From NCBI RefSeq assembly GCF_020360975.1, contig NW_025408676.1, positions 124,001 to 188,000 on the forward strand: a DNA stretch of 64,000 bases, written 5' to 3'. The stretch's first letter is position 1, and each line of letters opens with the position of its first letter. The translations under genes and the position numbers were made by a program. This stretch comes from Hirsutella rhossiliensis (taxonomy: Eukaryota > Ascomycota > Sordariomycetes > Hypocreales > Ophiocordycipitaceae). Below are positions 50,201 to 60,700 of the stretch, piece after piece. The notes under the pieces are model-generated. The model did no database searches and was not told the DNA's origin. It saw nothing but the letters and a program-made list of their open reading frames with translations.

Positions 50201-52353
50201 GACTCGAATGAGACGAAGACGCCTTGATCAAATTGGACGTTCGGTAATCCTCTCTCTCCTCGCTGACCAGGTACTCCTGGATGCGGCGGAAGGAGTTGAG
50301 AACCGTCTGGATGTGCTCGAATCCGTCAATGGCATTGATCAAGGGCTGGTTGAGCAATTCGAAGGCGCTCAAGGCGGCAAACGCGGTTCCCTCGGTCAAA
50401 GTGCCGGTGTTTCTAGACTGGGCGAGCAAGATGAACAACCCAAACCCCCAGACTGGAGCGAGGCCAGACGACGCAAAGTCTAATATTTGGGAGGCGGTTA
50501 GAACCTAGTTTGCCTTCGCCGTTTCTCATTACGAAAAGAAACTTCCTTGGGCAGGACTTACATGCGACAAACACAAAAATGTTCAAGACACGATGACGGA
50601 GAGAGGCACGAATTTCCGCCAGTCGCGAAGTTGCGATTTGGGACGACACAATGTCAGCCAGACCCGTCATCTTGATGGGTTTCATCGCGTTCAACGCTTT
50701 CGAGGTGGCGGCCAGACGCTCCTCAATCGCCTCGAGCCATGGGGTCTGAGCATTTCCCGCTGCCTTGGCGAGTGGTATACCCGCAACGAGACAGACTGCG
50801 ACAAGGTTAATAACCTGCTATGCGAAGGTGGAGTGCGGGGCGGCGAAATCATACCAACAATCCAGGCGACGGGGGCCACGACAGCTATCCCCAGCAGATT
50901 GTACAAGAGGTATAGTGCCAGGGCCGCCTCGAGAAAACTGGCATAGAACTCATGCACGAGAGTGATGGATCCGATACGGTCAATGTCGGCGCTCATCAAC
51001 GTGATGGCCTCTGCATCCGCGATAGACGACGAGCTGACCCGGAGAGTCTTGTTGAAGATGAGGGTGACCAAGCTTCCGCGGAACAGGGTAAGAAGACGGT
51101 ACGTCTTGTGCTGATAGATTGCGTACGACAGCTGAAGGCCAAATGTTAGCAGCATAGAGAGGTGCCTGGACGGATGTAACTGACGGTCATGCCGATGTAT
51201 ACAACGGCGTAGGCTCCCACGAGTCCGTAAGAGAAGTTCTTGGTGTCGGGGTTCCCGGGGTCGGCTGTGAAGTCGAGAACCTTTTCGATGAGATAGGGCT
51301 GAGAAAAGCTAAATCCCGTGTAGGCCATTCTGGGGATGACGCCCGAGAAGAAACACCACTTGTAATGCACCAAAAACGTCCAGACCAGAGAATGGTCGCT
51401 CGATTTACCGGCTACAACCACGTGTTAGCGCTTATGACATGACTCCGGGGTGGCGCCGGAAAACACCTTTTTCCCATCGTTCTATGAGATCTGTCGGGTT
51501 CGAGGCCTTGAGCATCTCTTCGTCCAGATTGGTGAGTGAGCTGATAGTCAGCAGTGTGCGGAAGCCTTTGCGGAAAACGCCGTTCAGCCAAACGAAGAGG
51601 GCGCGGTTGTAGAAGCCGCCGAGGTCTTCGGGTGACGTGTTCTGCCAGTCTGGCCGGAGAAGCGAGCGCTTTTCGCACGTTTCAAAGGCGAAGATGGCAA
51701 CCTTGATGAGGAAGCTGGCGAGGAAAATGCCGGCAATCGGTCCGCCGTACGGAAGCAAGAACAGTGTGCGCACGCGCGCCATGTCCACGAGGATCGTAAG
51801 GCTGAGGTAGACGGAGAGAAAGGTCGAAGGGCGCAGTGCGCGCATGTGCTCCAGGTACGATACCGCCGAGAGGACGAGGAAGCCGACAATCGTCAGGACA
51901 ATGCAGGCTACGGTAAGTCTTGTTGCTGGTATCCCGCGGCCAGCCCACACTGCCACGAGGGCAACTTGGAGAATCACGTAGATGGCGTAAAGAGCCTACG
52001 CACATCGGTTAACACGGAGAAAGGGGGAAGCGAACTCCTAGGACGGGTGGGAAAGGGGGCGCATTACCATCTTGGCCGCAAGAAGCCATGACGCCCGTAT
52101 TTTGGCAACGCCATTGCGAAGAGCCCAAAATCGCAGGATAGCCCAGCCAACTAGACGAAATTGCAGCTCAGTAAATGGCCCATTGGCTCAGAGGCAGCAC
52201 CGGAGACGCACGCGCGATGCCCAGGGGGGCGAGAGTCAGAATGCTCTCCTCAAACAAGAGAGTAAAGTCGAAGCCGTCGGCGCAGGAGCTGTCCACCGCC
52301 GGTCCAAAGGTATCGTGGACGGCGATGGAGCACGGGGACAAAGGGGCCGACAT
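47207..52353 (-). CDS. ABCC (MRP-type) full-length ABC transporter
   Basis: ATP-driven efflux pump of the multidrug-resistance-associated class, expected in plasma or vacuolar membrane. I model 14 exons: 52353-52212, 52150-52068, 51995-51467, 51411-51185, 51131-50859, 50814-50562, 50479-49707, 49657-49495, 49443-49117, 49045-48922, 48866-48795, 48740-48690, 48628-47864 and 47810-47207. They give 1,461 residues with consistent phases, the family's usual length. An N-terminal TMD0 (about 25-200) precedes TMD1. NBD1 has Walker A GPVGSGKST (661-669), LSGGQ (752-756) and Walker B MLLDD (773-777), with Asp for the catalytic Glu, as usual in ABCC. NBD2 has Walker A 1257-1265, LSHGQ (1357-1361), Walker B VVMDE (Glu1382) and His1403. 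The last intron is GC-AG. The 52386 frame opens with TTG, so ATG 52353 is the start. It is divergent from the NRPS, which suggests product export. Confidence 0.93.
47811..47863 (-). other. GC-AG intron splitting the NBD2 Walker A codon
   Basis: This 53-bp intron of the ABCC gene has donor AG|GCAAGT, branch TGCTAATA and acceptor GCGCAG. It falls inside the Ser codon of GRTGSGKSS. Using the nearest GT instead breaks the frame and destroys Walker A, so the GC donor is the only choice that restores the motif. Confidence 0.8.
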
Positions 52354-53026
52354 GTTTGAGGCTAGGGGGCAGTGTTGGACGCCCAAGGAGACGAATGCCG
52401 CTGAGATGGGAAAAGAGGAAAACGTGGGACTCGCGATGCGCGGACACTGACGGCGACTCTGATATTCTTACCACAACTTCAGAAGTGCAGCAAGACGGAA
52501 CTACCAGCACCCAGCAGCTCGATGGATGCACACTACCAAGGATGACTGGACCAGCCTGGCGTGTGATTAACAAAAAAGAAAAGGGAAGAGAATTGCGACC
52601 GGCGTGGTTAAGGGGCCAGCGCTATTCTCACCGGGGCCAATGACGGTCTAGGCTGGTCGGATGAGCAACACCATGTACGTAAATATAAAAACAGCGCAGG
52701 GCTTGCTCTACATGCACACAAACTATTACATGAGCTCTGGATAGATGCTGGTCCTGGAGTTGGAGCAGCTCGTGTAACTACTGTGAAGAGCCAGGTTACA
52801 TGCTGCTGGGTGCGTGTACTGTGCCAAGGCCCCGTCCCCAATGACCGAGAACCCGGCCCTTGGCACAGGCAGAATGGCCAGGACGATTCGCCGCCCAGAT
52901 GCGGCTGATTCAGCTGACCATTGAACAGCAAGGCTCACATCATCTTGGACGATGCAAATGTGCGTCTCGCGGGGGGTTGAGTTGCACTGTATAGCTATAG
53001 TACCTAGTGCTGCACGCTGTACGCTG

Positions 53027-53048
53027 TATCCGTACTTATGTACGGATA
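53027..53048. repeat. Hairpin TATCCGTAC-TTAT-GTACGGATA
   Basis: Perfect 9-base inverted repeat with a 4-base loop, lying 0.7 kb upstream of the ABCC start. It shares the CCGTAC/GTACGG core with the short motifs at 38840 and 39230. Confidence 0.65.
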
Positions 53049-56000
53049 TGTATGGACAGGGATAAGAAAAATTCAAGTCGTCTCATCATGGCCCCGATGC
53101 CCTGCTACAAGCTCTACTAGCCGAGGTTCTGCAAGTTGCAACTGGGAGGCTAGCTCAACCTGTCAAAAATCAAGCGTGCCGTCTCCTGAGCAGGCCCAAA
53201 CTCTGCTGGCAGGCAAGCATGCTGCGTGATGTGGCTTCTCAGCACGGCGGCCCAAGACCCGCCGGGCTCGCCATTGACGAGCTGCGGAATCAGCCACGCC
53301 TGGATCGAGGGCTGGTAAAACAATGCCGAGCGCCGAATCACAAAGAGGCAAGGCTCGAGCCAACAGCTGCCACCAGCTGCCGGAGGCCTAGGGTGGCTCT
53401 TGCCGCAGCGTCGGGTCAAGGGGCCAGACAAGTCCGCTGGTCAGCTCGAGCGATAGTGCCGACACCCATCATTGGGCCATCTCGACGCATGTACTCTACT
53501 TTCTGCCCGTCTGGTCGAAACGGTCGGGACTGCCCATCTCCGAGCCTTAATCAGATGTTATGCCAGCTTATGCCGGACGAGGGCCCCTCCCCCACCCCCT
53601 TTTCTTCGTCCAGCCTGTCGTTGCCGGCGTTAATGCAGCAACGGGGTTCAAGACAAGGAGCTTCGGATGACGAATTCTGTCTGAGGCCCGGATGGTGGAG
53701 GGGGCGTCGTGGACTCGTGTATGTGGATGTATGTAGTGCATGTGTGTACGTACGTACGTGTCAATGATGCGAGCAGAGAGGCCGAGCACGAGCGCCCGTT
53801 GCCCGTTATAACTTGCCGAAGGAAGTGCGCGCGGTTATTCCTTCTTACCTGCATCCGTAGTGGGACGCTTAATATCGCAGGGAAGAGGGAAGATGGGGGT
53901 GTAGAGATGTGACAACGGGCCAGCTTGGGCCGGCGACCACCACTTGCCAGCCAAGGATTCAACGGCTACGCGATGCCGCCCCATGTGCCGCCCTCCCTCC
54001 GACATTGACGGCTCGTGCTTATTATACGGCTCCCATGCCAATGTACTGTACTTTGGTGCGGCTCGACTTAGCGCCCTATGAGATTCTTGCCGGTGCCAAG
54101 ACGCGGCAAATCGGGTCGCTCGGATCCTGGCACGCTCCCTCTCCGAGGCCTGGGAGCCGAGAACCACTCGAAAGAGTGCTATACAGTAACATTGTTTACT
54201 TGGTACACCGCTGCTTGTGAACCGTCTGCTCGAGAGCGCATCCGGGAAAAAGGAATATCAATAAAGGACCAAGTCCGCGTATGTGGCCAGTCTCAGCTTG
54301 GTCACAAGACACACCGATCCCGCTGCTAGCCATGTACGGCTGTGGGTAGCAGGGCCGACGACGCCTTGCAAGGATAGGTGCTTGGAAGAACAGAAGTCTA
54401 TCTTTAGGTTTCTCACCTTAATTCAACCCTCTGTTTACGCCACCAGTCGCACAGGGGCAGGAACGCGCTCAACCTTTTTTTTTTTATAAGGCGTGAGCCA
54501 ACGAGCCTTTTTGCCCCGAGGCGTATTCTCGAGCATCATCTAGATGGACTTATGACCACCAAATGCCATGTATAATGAGCGCGTGGCAGCTTACGCGCGT
54601 GACACAAGGGCCACTTGCAGCATGGGTCTTGGGGCATGCCGTCCACTCGCAATTTCTCAGTAGCCGATATTTTTCAAAGTGATGGCGTGTTGACGTGTGT
54701 AGGTGTTGCTTCCCCGACTTGAGCGTGGAGCTGTGGAATACGACTCTTCCAGCCCGGGCCAATCCGTCTTTGTGGTTCACACACGCGTACTCCGTCGTAC
54801 AATTACATCCCTCGCCATGAATCTCAGGTTGAAACCCCCTTTTCCAGTAGAGAGTCAAAGAAGAAGAAAAACCCACGAATGGACGGCATTAGCCATCCTA
54901 GCGCGGGACAACCGGACATTGACCCCCATCCCCCCCCTATTTTATGCCCGTGCTACCGAGAGCCGCTGCTTACCTGTATGCACGTTTCTGAGCTACTGTC
55001 GCCGGGTGCTGGAGCTGCAGAAGAAATCTTGGCACCTGTTGATGCCAACCCGCCCGTCTCATAACCCCAGTGTCCTCTGAGGCCGAGATCGAGCCGGGGC
55101 TGACTGGCCTGTGGATCAGAGGTGCAGCTGGATGCACGGTTGGGCGAGCAAGGAAAAAAGGCTGGAACCTCTTGTTTGCATCCAACTACGCGATGGACCC
55201 TGCTTGGCTTCATCCTACGCTACGACTCCGCTTCATGCTGTCTGACGGGCAAAGCAAGGCATCTGGGGAATCCTTCCTCTGGACTCGTGCGCGTGGCCAC
55301 CGCCGAGCCCTGTCGAAACGCGAACGGCGCTATTGGCACGGTCGCAGCGCTCTCCGGTGTGTGTCGAAGGATCAGATGAATGTAACGGTTGCTCTCCTGG
55401 GCACAAATTCAGCCTTGGTTGGTGTTGCTTTTGGAAAGCATTGCCGCGAGCCGCATCATGGGCGACAGCTGCTGCCAGTTGAATTCTGCTCCCCCTCTCC
55501 CTCCTGGGCTGGCATCACAACCAGGAAGCCCCAGGGCGAGCAGAAAGGGGAAATGTTTTACGTAAAAACGCCGCTCGGTCATCGGGAACGCACACTTATT
55601 AGATGTATGCATGCACATGAAGATCATGCTATACATCATGTTCATTATAGGTGCGGAGTATCCTTGCACGGAACAGAGATTCCATCAGAATCAACGTCGA
55701 AGAGGGCGCCGCACCTCGTGCCTAACCACATGTAATAACCGTACATACATATGTATGGGACGTGACTTGCATTCAATTCCAAGCATCTTGCGCATACGCC
55801 AAGCTCACATGTCAGACGTCAGTCCTTGGTGTAGCCCGAAGCATTAGGCGACTCTGTGTGCATGTCGTCATTCGGACTCGCGAATATGCGATCGTCACGA
55901 CAGTCGGATCTTTGAGACTGGAGTCTTGGCCCTGGGACGACGTCCTCAGTGTCCGCCTGCAGCCTGGCAAGCCAGGGTGAGGTCGTTCACGCACTCGATG

Positions 56001-57534
56001 CTCCTGGCCGCCTTCACCAGCAGCCTCCTCTCCCTTCCCTCAACCCCCCCTGGGCGGCCTCAATGTCTTTTCATCGGAAGGCCGGAGGGCCAACCCGCAC
56101 GCGCCAAAGCCCGGAAAAGCACAACTTATCCGAGACTCCCCGCCAGCGGGCATCCTCACGGTGACACAGCAGCGCGACTTGTGGAAGCCGACCCACCAAG
56201 GGCATCTTCTACAACTCTGGCTCTCTGTCCGCCTGCCCTAAATTAGCTATTAGTCACGACGCCACCCCAAAGCGGCTGGCTGCTGTGAACGAGCCGAGGC
56301 CGATCCGATCCGCTCACGCTTCGTCGTCCCCAAGGGGCACCGCCCTTGAAGCTGCCGTGTTCCGCCCCAGCAAGGCTTTTGATGACGCTCCATTTATAGA
56401 GTAAGTTGCATGCATACGGATATGCAGTCCCGTACAGATGCGTGTGCCATGTAAGCAGGCAGCAAACTACTGCTGGCCGCATACACGATCGTCGGTTGAG
56501 ATGCTTGCTGTCGGGGAGGTGGTCAGGCTGACGAGATCACCTGCCGCCGGGGTGACCGTCTCAGCAGCATGCTCAAGGCCGAGCGAGAGATTGGTCGGGG
56601 ACAGTCGACGTAGGCCAGCTGTATTGCAGAGAGAGGAGCAAGGGCTGGAAGCCGAAGACTTTCCACGAACCCTCAACCAGTTGGCGTCTCCATTAGCTCT
56701 CAACCGCGAAATAGTCTAATTGTTTTTTTCGACCGACTGGTTTCTTTTTTGGCAATAAAAATAACAGCGTACAGTAGTGTTCGCCCTCGCCATGCGGTCT
56801 GCCTTGTGGCAATACTGACCTGGGCCTTCCACCAATACAATTGTCTTGCTGCTGTCTCACCCCTGGCATCGTATCCCGGTTGCGGGGCCCAGCAGATCCC
56901 AGACTTCTAGACAGTCTCAGCCGCATCGTGCCACACCCACCTTCTTTCCATGTACACACTCCGGGCAGTACATACATGGCGACTACGAAGTAAAGACAAG
57001 GGACTCGAGATATGGTCAAGAAGAGAAATGCACACTGGTCGTTCACTGTGCGCCGCCAGCCATTGGCCGCTGCCCTAGCTCGCTCACCTGGCCTGGACTT
57101 GAACTCCTTGCTAGCCCCGTTCTCTGCCCCGTGTCTGGGCTCCTGGATCACTCAGGAGACCTTGCTCCTTGGCGCTTGCTGGCTGTGGTCCTTGTCTGGG
57201 CCTCTCCCTTGGCTCGGTCCCGGATCGGCTTCTGGTCTCGTCGACGCGACCCCCTCGGGGCGTGGTATTCTCGACGTGGCGCGCGTCGGTCAGATGGCAA
57301 GTCCTCGAGCTCAAGCAACCAGTAGATGGCGTGATATTGCTCAGCTCAGCTCTGGCGCTGACGCTGCTGTACTAAGCCCGTCGACGGAATATTGAGTTAG
57401 TTCTCACGGCGTTTGTGCATACGTCTGCAGCCGTTTTATGTTTCCAGTCCGCGGCTAGGGGCAAGATCGGTACCCGGCGTGCACATTGACATAAGAGCTC
57501 CCCTATTCGTAGAGTATACATATCTCGTCCTTGA

Positions 57535-57600
57535 CAGTCCCTTCCCGCCACAGCTCTTCCTCCTCTCTCTCTCCCCGCTTCAATCCTTTACACTGATAGT
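57535..57600 (+). promoter_or_regulatory. Pyrimidine-rich promoter tract of the NRPS gene
   Basis: A CT-rich stretch (CTCTTCCTCCTCTCTCTCTC core) sits about 130-170 bp before the NRPS ATG. Such tracts often mark transcription starts of strongly expressed filamentous-fungal genes. Inference from composition and position. Confidence 0.4.
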
Positions 57601-57720
57601 ACTTGTCCCGTCTCTGGCCGGTTCCAACACATATCCATTCCCCAATCGTATATACTGCCAAGACGGCTCTGTTCTCACATATTTACATTATATCGGACCA
57701 GCTTAGCAAGGCGAGACAGG

Positions 57721-60700
57721 ATGAGATATCAAATCGACCATTTGTCCAATGGCCCCTGGGTTGGTAGCGAGGAGGCAACCACTTACAAGGACACCAAGGA
57801 GGCCTTTCCGCGGGCCCTCGACGACATCTGGACCGGCAATTCGGTCGTGCCGGAGCCTGTGGAAGCATGTGTGCACGGCCTAATCAAGCGGAGCGTCTGC
57901 GAGCGTCCCGCGGCCCCGGCCGTCTGCTCATGGGACGGTGAATTGACATACCGAGAGCTGGACCAGCTGTCCAGCAAACTAGCCCACCAGCTGGCTGACC
58001 TGGGCGTAGGCCCGGGGACCATGGTGATTCAGTGTTTTGAGAAATCAGTGCTGGCACCAGTTGCCATGCTGGGCGTGATGAAGGCTGGCGGCGCGTCCGT
58101 AGCCCTGGACATTACGCAGCCCGAGGACCAGCTCCGTATCATTGCGGCTCAGGTCTCGGCTCCATTTATCCTCTGCTCGGCAGTCAACGAGCACTTGGCC
58201 CGGCAAATCAGCGCCGGAGAGGTCATCGTCGTCGACCGAGACCTCTCGGGCCCCAGCTCTGCCACCAAGCTCCGGCACGAGCTTCCCCTCGTCAGCCCAT
58301 CCGACGTGCTGTGCGTCATCTTCACCTCTGGATGCACCGGGGCTCCGAAAGGGGCCGTCCTCACGCACCGGAACTACAGCAGCTCCATCATCTACCAACA
58401 AAAAGCGCTCAGCTTCACAAGCAGCTCGCGCGTCTTCGACCACGCCTCTTATGCCTCTCACGTTGCCTGGTCCAACCTACTGCATACGCTGACGTGCGGT
58501 GGCTGCCTGTGCGTGCCTTCAGAGGCCGACCGGCGGAGTAACATTGAGGGGTCCATGGTGGCGTTGCAGGCGAATTACGCCCAGTTCACCCCGACCATTG
58601 CCCGGACGCTGGATCTTTCCAGCGTGCCGGCCTTGGCGCAACTCAACTACATCGGGGAGCCGGCCACTCCCTTGGAGCCCAACGAGCTGGGACGCCAGGT
58701 GGCCGTGCTTAATGTCTACGGATCGTCCGAGGTTGCCTCGCTCGCGACGCTCTGGGTCGCCAACGAGGCCGAGTCCCGGGAGCCTCTGATCGGGCCGCGA
58801 GGCGGCATGTGCGCCTGGGTTGTCGACGCTAACAACCCGGAGGCCTTGGCGCCCTTTGGAACCGCCGGCGAGCTGTGGCTCGAGGGACCGCTGGTCGGTC
58901 AGGGGTATTTCAACGACGGCCACAAGACGGCGGCTGCCTTTGTCGAGGACCCGGCATGGCTGCTACGCGGCGCCCCCAAGTGGCCTGGCCGCCATGGCCG
59001 AGCCTACCGCACCGGGGACCTCGTGCGGTACCGGGAGGACGGACAACTCGTCTTTGTCGGCCGCAAGGAGCAAGCCAAGGTCCAAGACCAGCTGGTCGAC
59101 CTCGGCGAGGTCGAGCATCAGATGCGCCGGGCAGTTGCGCCCAGCGGAGACGACATCGAGAACCTGCAGCTCATCGCCGAGACGATCCAGCCGCAGGGTG
59201 CCGACACTGCCATCCTGGTGGCTTTTGTGGCTTTTGACAGCGCCAGAGACATGACGGACGAGGAGTATGGCAAAGCCGCGCACCTGGCCACCGTCGGACT
59301 GACGGACGAACTGGCCAAGACGCTGCCGCAGTACATGGTGCCCGCGGCGTACATCCCCATCCAAGCCGTCCCGATGACGGCCACGGGCAAGGTTGACCGG
59401 CACTGTCTGCGCTCCATCGGCTCCCTGCTCACAGACGAGGAAATTTCACGGCTCAGGGGCGGCGGCAGGCACATGCCGCAGTCAGAGACGGAGCACTTGA
59501 TGCAGGCTCTGTGGGCCCAGGTCCTCGTGGTCGAGCCCGGCAGCATCGGCAGAGACGCCGACTTCTTCAGCATCGGCGGAGACGCAACCAAGGCCCTGCG
59601 GCTCAGCAGGCTGGCGAGCAAGAGCGGCCTCTTCTTTACCGCCCGCGAGGTCTTCCAAAGCCCCTGCCTGCGCGACTTGTCTGCCTTGGCGATCTCGCCC
59701 ACCCTGCCTAGCGCCTCGGCCATCCCCCCCCTGTCGCTGCTCGAGCGTCCCATGGATGAGAGCGAGGTTCGGGCTCACGCGGCGCACCACTGTCACGTCC
59801 AGGAAGCCCAGATACTCGACATCCTCCCCTGCACACCCCTCCAGGCCGGCCTGCTGGCCCTGACGGCGCGGCAGAGCGGCGCCTACGTGGCCCGCAACGT
59901 CTTTGAGCTGGGCAGCGACATCGACGCGGACGGGTTCCGCGCTGCCTGGGACCAGGTCGTCGCGCTCAACCCCATCCTCCGCACGCGCATCGTCAGCCTG
60001 CCGCACCACGGCGTCGTGCAGGTGGTGCTGGAGGAGGGGGCCCAGTGGTCCGCGGCCACCAGGCTCGACGACCTGCAGCGAGACGGCGGCGACGTCCCCA
60101 TGGGCCTCGGCGTCCCGCTGACGAGGTTTGCACTCGTCGGCGAAGACGGCGGCAGCCGCTGCTTTGTCTGGGACATCCACCACGCCCTCTACGACGGATG
60201 GTCGCTGCCGCTGCTGCTGCAGGAGGCCGAGCACGCCTACTACCGCGAGTCCAGCCCGCCGCTCGAGCCCATGACGGCCTTTATCAAGTACATTGTCGAG
60301 CGCGAGGAGACGGCCACAAAGGCCTTTTGGCACGCCCAGTTTGCCAACCTCAAGGGCGCGCACTTCCCCCTGCCCAAGACGGCGACTTACACGGCCCGTC
60401 CCGACTGCCAGCTGAGCCTGGCCGTGCCGGGCCTCAAGTGGGGCCGCGGCGACGTCACGCCGGCCACCATGGTCCGGGCCGCGTGGGCCGTGATGGTGGC
60501 CCACAGCGCCGACTCGGACGAGGCCCTGTTCGGCCTGACCGTCACGGGCCGGCAGGCGGCCATCCCCGGCATCGAGCGCATGGCCGGCCCCGCCATTGCC
60601 ACGGTGCCGCTCCGCGTCGCCCTCGACTGGGAGGACAGCGTCGGGCGGCTGCTGGGCGCGGTGCAGCGCCAGGCCGTCGAGATGATCCCGCACGAGCAGA

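Larger units (their letters stand above)
52354..57720. other. Divergent ABCC-NRPS intergenic region
   Basis: 5.4 kb without a supported gene. Open frames such as 53219-53767, 55070-55735 and 56846-57325 show no family motif, and several overlap other open frames on the opposite strand. It holds an alternating GTAC-type microsatellite near 53745-53760 and a run of T at about 54475-54485. It must carry the promoters of both flanking genes. Confidence 0.5.

Noticed and set aside
55070..55735. 221-residue plus-strand open frame
   Set aside because: It has no recognisable domain, is mixed with open frames on the other strand, has no splice logic, and its composition looks like non-coding DNA.
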